The position numbers were made by a program, and so were the translations under genes. Below, piece after piece: positions 62,160-64,000 of a stretch of 64,000 nt of DNA; the stretch's first letter is position 1; the number at the start of each line of letters is the position of its first letter. Origin of the DNA: Aestuariibaculum suncheonense. Lineage in GTDB: Bacteria; Bacteroidota; Bacteroidia; Flavobacteriales; Flavobacteriaceae. Under the pieces are notes generated by a model, which ran no database searches, had not been told where the DNA came from, and saw nothing but the letters and a program-made list of their open reading frames with translations. The stretch is taken from contig NZ_JACVXC010000007.1 in NCBI RefSeq assembly GCF_014596935.1, positions 124,001 through 188,000 on the forward strand, in the 5' to 3' direction.

Positions 62160-63299
62160 ATGAAAACTTTAAAACAGCTAAAATTTATTTTACCACTGTT
62201 ATTATTAACGTTTGTTTTTGGTTGTAAAGACTCTGAATCTGATGGAGTAAGCGCCGAAGCACCTAAAATTTCAGTACGACTTGTTGACGCCCCTGGCGAT
62301 TATGCTGCCGTAAATGTAAACATCGTTGATGTAATGATTAAAATGAACGACGACAGCGACAGCGACCAAGGATGGATGTCTCTTGAAGCTACCGGAGGAA
62401 TGGTTAATTTATTAGACTTTACCGGAGGTTTCAGTAAAGTATTAGTAGATCGTTTCCCTATTCCAGCCGGAACATTAAGCCAAATGCGTTTAGTGTTAGG
62501 CGATGGAAATACTATTGATATTGCGGTAGATGACGAAGGAAACGTTGAGAATTACCCGTTAAAAACACCAAGTGCTCAGCAATCAGGATTAAAAGTAAAA
62601 ATTGATGCTGTTATTGAAGAAGGATTCACTTATGATTATGTATTAGATTTTGATGTAGATAAATCTATCGTTATGGCAGGAAATTCAGATAATATCATTT
62701 TAAAGCCTGTTCTTTATGCAAGTGCAGAGGTAAGTTCTGGTATTATTGAAGGTACTGTAGAGCCAATGGAAGCGCTTCCGGCAATGGCTTCTGTATTGGT
62801 TGATGACATGGGAACTGAAGAAACAGAAGACGATTTTGTGATTTCTGCAATTACCGACGAAAATGGTGCCTTTGCATTATGGGGTGTGCCAGCCGGAACT
62901 TACGAAGTTATGGTTTCTCCAATTGATGGAGAATCAGATTACGGAAGTGCAAGTGCTATGGATGTAGTAGTTGTGAATGGTGAGATAACTGCAATTGCAG
63001 AGCCTATTGTATTAATGATGAAACCAGGTTCTATTTCAGGTACGGTTTTAGGGTTAGCTGAAGGTGTGAATGCAGAAGTATCTATTGTTGTAGATGACAT
63101 GGGAACTGAAGATACTGCTGATGATGTAAAGATTATGGATACTACAGAAGCAGGAGTGTTTCTTTTAGAAGAAGTTCCAGCGGGAGATTATATAGTAACA
63201 ATTTCAGCAGAAGGTTATGTAACGCAAACAGTTAATGTTACAGTAACTCCAGGAGCTGATACCCCTGCAGGAGAGATTACTTTAGTAGTCGCTGAATAA
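62160..63299 (+). CDS. DUF4382 lipoprotein with two carboxypeptidase-regulatory-like repeats
   Basis: Envelope lipoprotein of 379 residues (lipobox VFGC). A DUF4382 domain of about 140 residues (ISVRLVDAPGDYAAVNVNIVDV, VNLLDFTGG, IPAGTLSQMRLVLGDGN) is followed by two beta-sandwich repeats. Each has VDDMGTE (VDDMGTEETEDD and VDDMGTEDTADD) and ends in a VPAGxY motif (GVPAGTYEV and EVPAGDYIV). The longer open frame starts with TTG at 62037, but the ATG at 62160 begins with the signal peptide and is used here. Repeats share a stretch of about 20 identical bases about 291 bp apart. Function is unknown; surface or adhesin-like binding is plausible. Confidence 0.9.
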   Translation: MKTLKQLKFILPLLLLTFVFGCKDSESDGVSAEAPKISVRLVDAPGDYAAVNVNIVDVMIKMNDDSDSDQGWMSLEATGGMVNLLDFTGGFSKVLVDRFPIPAGTLSQMRLVLGDGNTIDIAVDDEGNVENYPLKTPSAQQSGLKVKIDAVIEEGFTYDYVLDFDVDKSIVMAGNSDNIILKPVLYASAEVSSGIIEGTVEPMEALPAMASVLVDDMGTEETEDDFVISAITDENGAFALWGVPAGTYEVMVSPIDGESDYGSASAMDVVVVNGEITAIAEPIVLMMKPGSISGTVLGLAEGVNAEVSIVVDDMGTEDTADDVKIMDTTEAGVFLLEEVPAGDYIVTISAEGYVTQTVNVTVTPGADTPAGEITLVVAE

Positions 63300-63324
63300 T
63301 ATTCAGTAAAACACTTAAAAAATT

Positions 63325-63356
63325 AAAAGCAATGCAATTCGCATTGCTTTTTTTTG
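63325..63356 (+). terminator. Terminator after the DUF4382 gene
   Basis: AAAAGCAATGC (63325-63335) and GCATTGCTTTT (63341-63351) form an 11-bp perfect stem with a 5-nt loop, followed by a T-run to 63355. It closes the DUF4382 transcript. Confidence 0.92.
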
Positions 63357-63407
63357 TTTTAACCTATTATTAACTTCTTAAAAATTTTATTTTAACCTAT
63401 TATTAAC
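63357..63407. repeat. 18-bp direct repeats upstream of the MoxR-type gene
   Basis: TTTTAACCTATTATTAAC occurs at 63357-63374 and again at 63390-63407, a spacing of 33 bp (about three helical turns). It lies between the DUF4382 terminator and the MoxR-type start codon, so it may be a regulator-binding site. No gene-like content is seen here. Confidence 0.6.
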
Positions 63408-63482
63408 AGGGTTCGTAGAAAAAAATTAACAATTTGCATGGGTCGAATAAGCGTATTATATTCGGCTTTTAAAAATTCTAAT

Positions 63483-64000
63483 ATGATGGAAGATACAGGT
63501 ACTATTGATATTAAGACAATTAACGAAAAAATAGAAAAAGAAAGTGCTTTTGTTGACTTATTGATGCTTGAAATGAACAAGGTCATTGTCGGACAAAAAT
63601 ACATGGTCGAAAGATTACTTATCGGATTACTTGGTCAAGGGCATATTTTATTAGAAGGTGTGCCTGGTCTGGCAAAAACCTTAGCGATTAACACGCTGTC
63701 GCAAGCGGTTCACGGTAGTTTTAGCCGTATTCAGTTTACACCAGATTTATTGCCTGCCGATGTTACAGGAACTTTAATCTATAACATGAAGGTAAACGAT
63801 TTCTCTATTAAAAAGGGACCTATTTTCGCCAATTTCGTATTAGCTGATGAGATTAACAGGGCTCCTGCGAAAGTGCAGGCGGCTTTACTTGAGGCTATGC
63901 AGGAAAAGCAGGTAACTATTGGCGACGATACCTTTCCGTTAGATAAACCATTCTTAGTAATGGCAACGCAAAACCCGGTAGAGCAGGAAGGAACCTATCC
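63483..64000 (+). CDS. MoxR-type AAA ATPase (partial, runs off the window)
   Basis: Chaperone-like AAA+ ATPase that usually assists maturation of a VWA-domain partner. Walker A is in LLEGVPGLAKTLAIN, Walker B in VLADEINRAPAKVQAALLEAM and the sensor region in MATQNPVEQEGTY. The N-terminus (MMEDTGTIDIKTINEKIEKES) and FSRIQFTPDLLPADVTGTLIY are typical of MoxR proteins. Two adjacent ATGs (63483, 63486) are possible starts. The reading frame is open at the window end, 518 bases in, and should continue; Bat or VWA genes may follow outside the window, which is an expectation only. Confidence 0.93.
   Translation, partial: MMEDTGTIDIKTINEKIEKESAFVDLLMLEMNKVIVGQKYMVERLLIGLLGQGHILLEGVPGLAKTLAINTLSQAVHGSFSRIQFTPDLLPADVTGTLIYNMKVNDFSIKKGPIFANFVLADEINRAPAKVQAALLEAMQEKQVTIGDDTFPLDKPFLVMATQNPVEQEGTY

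Overview
The window is chromosomal DNA from a member of the Bacteroidota, almost certainly the Flavobacteriaceae. The evidence is the low GC content, a SusC/SusD pair under a FecR-type anti-sigma factor, -7 promoter boxes of the TAnnTTTG type instead of strong Shine-Dalgarno sites, a type IX secretion (type B) sorting domain, an IPExxVDY-family gene in front of pyruvate kinase, and many lipoproteins. No tRNA or rRNA gene, insertion sequence, prophage or CRISPR array was seen.

Region 1 (about 105-17,514) is a polysaccharide utilization locus for arabinan. It runs FecR-like anti-sigma factor, SusC-like TonB receptor, SusD-like lipoprotein, GH51, GH43, GH43, GH43, GH127/GH146, GH51 and a lipoprotein aldose 1-epimerase, all on the + strand, closed by a strong terminator. 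SusCD should import arabino-oligosaccharides. The GH43 endo-arabinanase-type and exo-acting enzymes, two different GH51 alpha-L-arabinofuranosidases and a beta-L-arabinofuranosidase-type enzyme should reduce them to L-arabinose, which the epimerase would equilibrate. Just beyond, on the - strand, is a Nudix-fold protein with a degenerate catalytic box that resembles the AraR regulators of Bacteroidetes. A palindrome overlapping the promoter of the first GH51 gene is a candidate operator for it.

Region 2 (17,534-29,408, - strand) holds an AT-rich GT-C-like membrane protein, the Nudix regulator, an alpha/beta hydrolase and AddB-like and AddA-like recombination helicase/nuclease genes. Two OmpA/thrombospondin type 3 repeat paralogues, each with its own terminator, lie between the AddB and AddA genes.

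Region 3 (29,500-42,462) is mostly housekeeping: superoxide dismutase; purF, a PfkB kinase, a viroplasmin/RNase H and purN on the - strand; acpP-fabF-rnc; IPExxVDY-pyk; dinB; and a short run of overlapping genes (NAD(P)-binding protein, CYTH protein, lipoprotein). The 0.7 kb gap between sod and purF carries the most striking non-coding feature: three tandem copies, exactly 203 bp apart, of a roughly 75-nt unit. Each copy has a promoter-like box, a conserved core and a terminator hairpin with a compensatory base change, all reading on the - strand. It looks like a triplicated small-RNA gene, possibly the Flavo-1 RNA family.

Region 4 (42,464-64,000) carries a small lipoprotein, penicillin-binding protein 1C with an alpha-2-macroglobulin, a type IX secretion substrate, an isoaspartyl peptidase/asparaginase, nhaA, an antiquitin-like aldehyde dehydrogenase, a DUF1800/DUF1501 pair, an AlbA_2-domain protein, an SDR oxidoreductase, a DUF4382 lipoprotein and the start of a MoxR-type AAA ATPase cut by the window edge.

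All family assignments come from reading motifs and layout. No database search was run.
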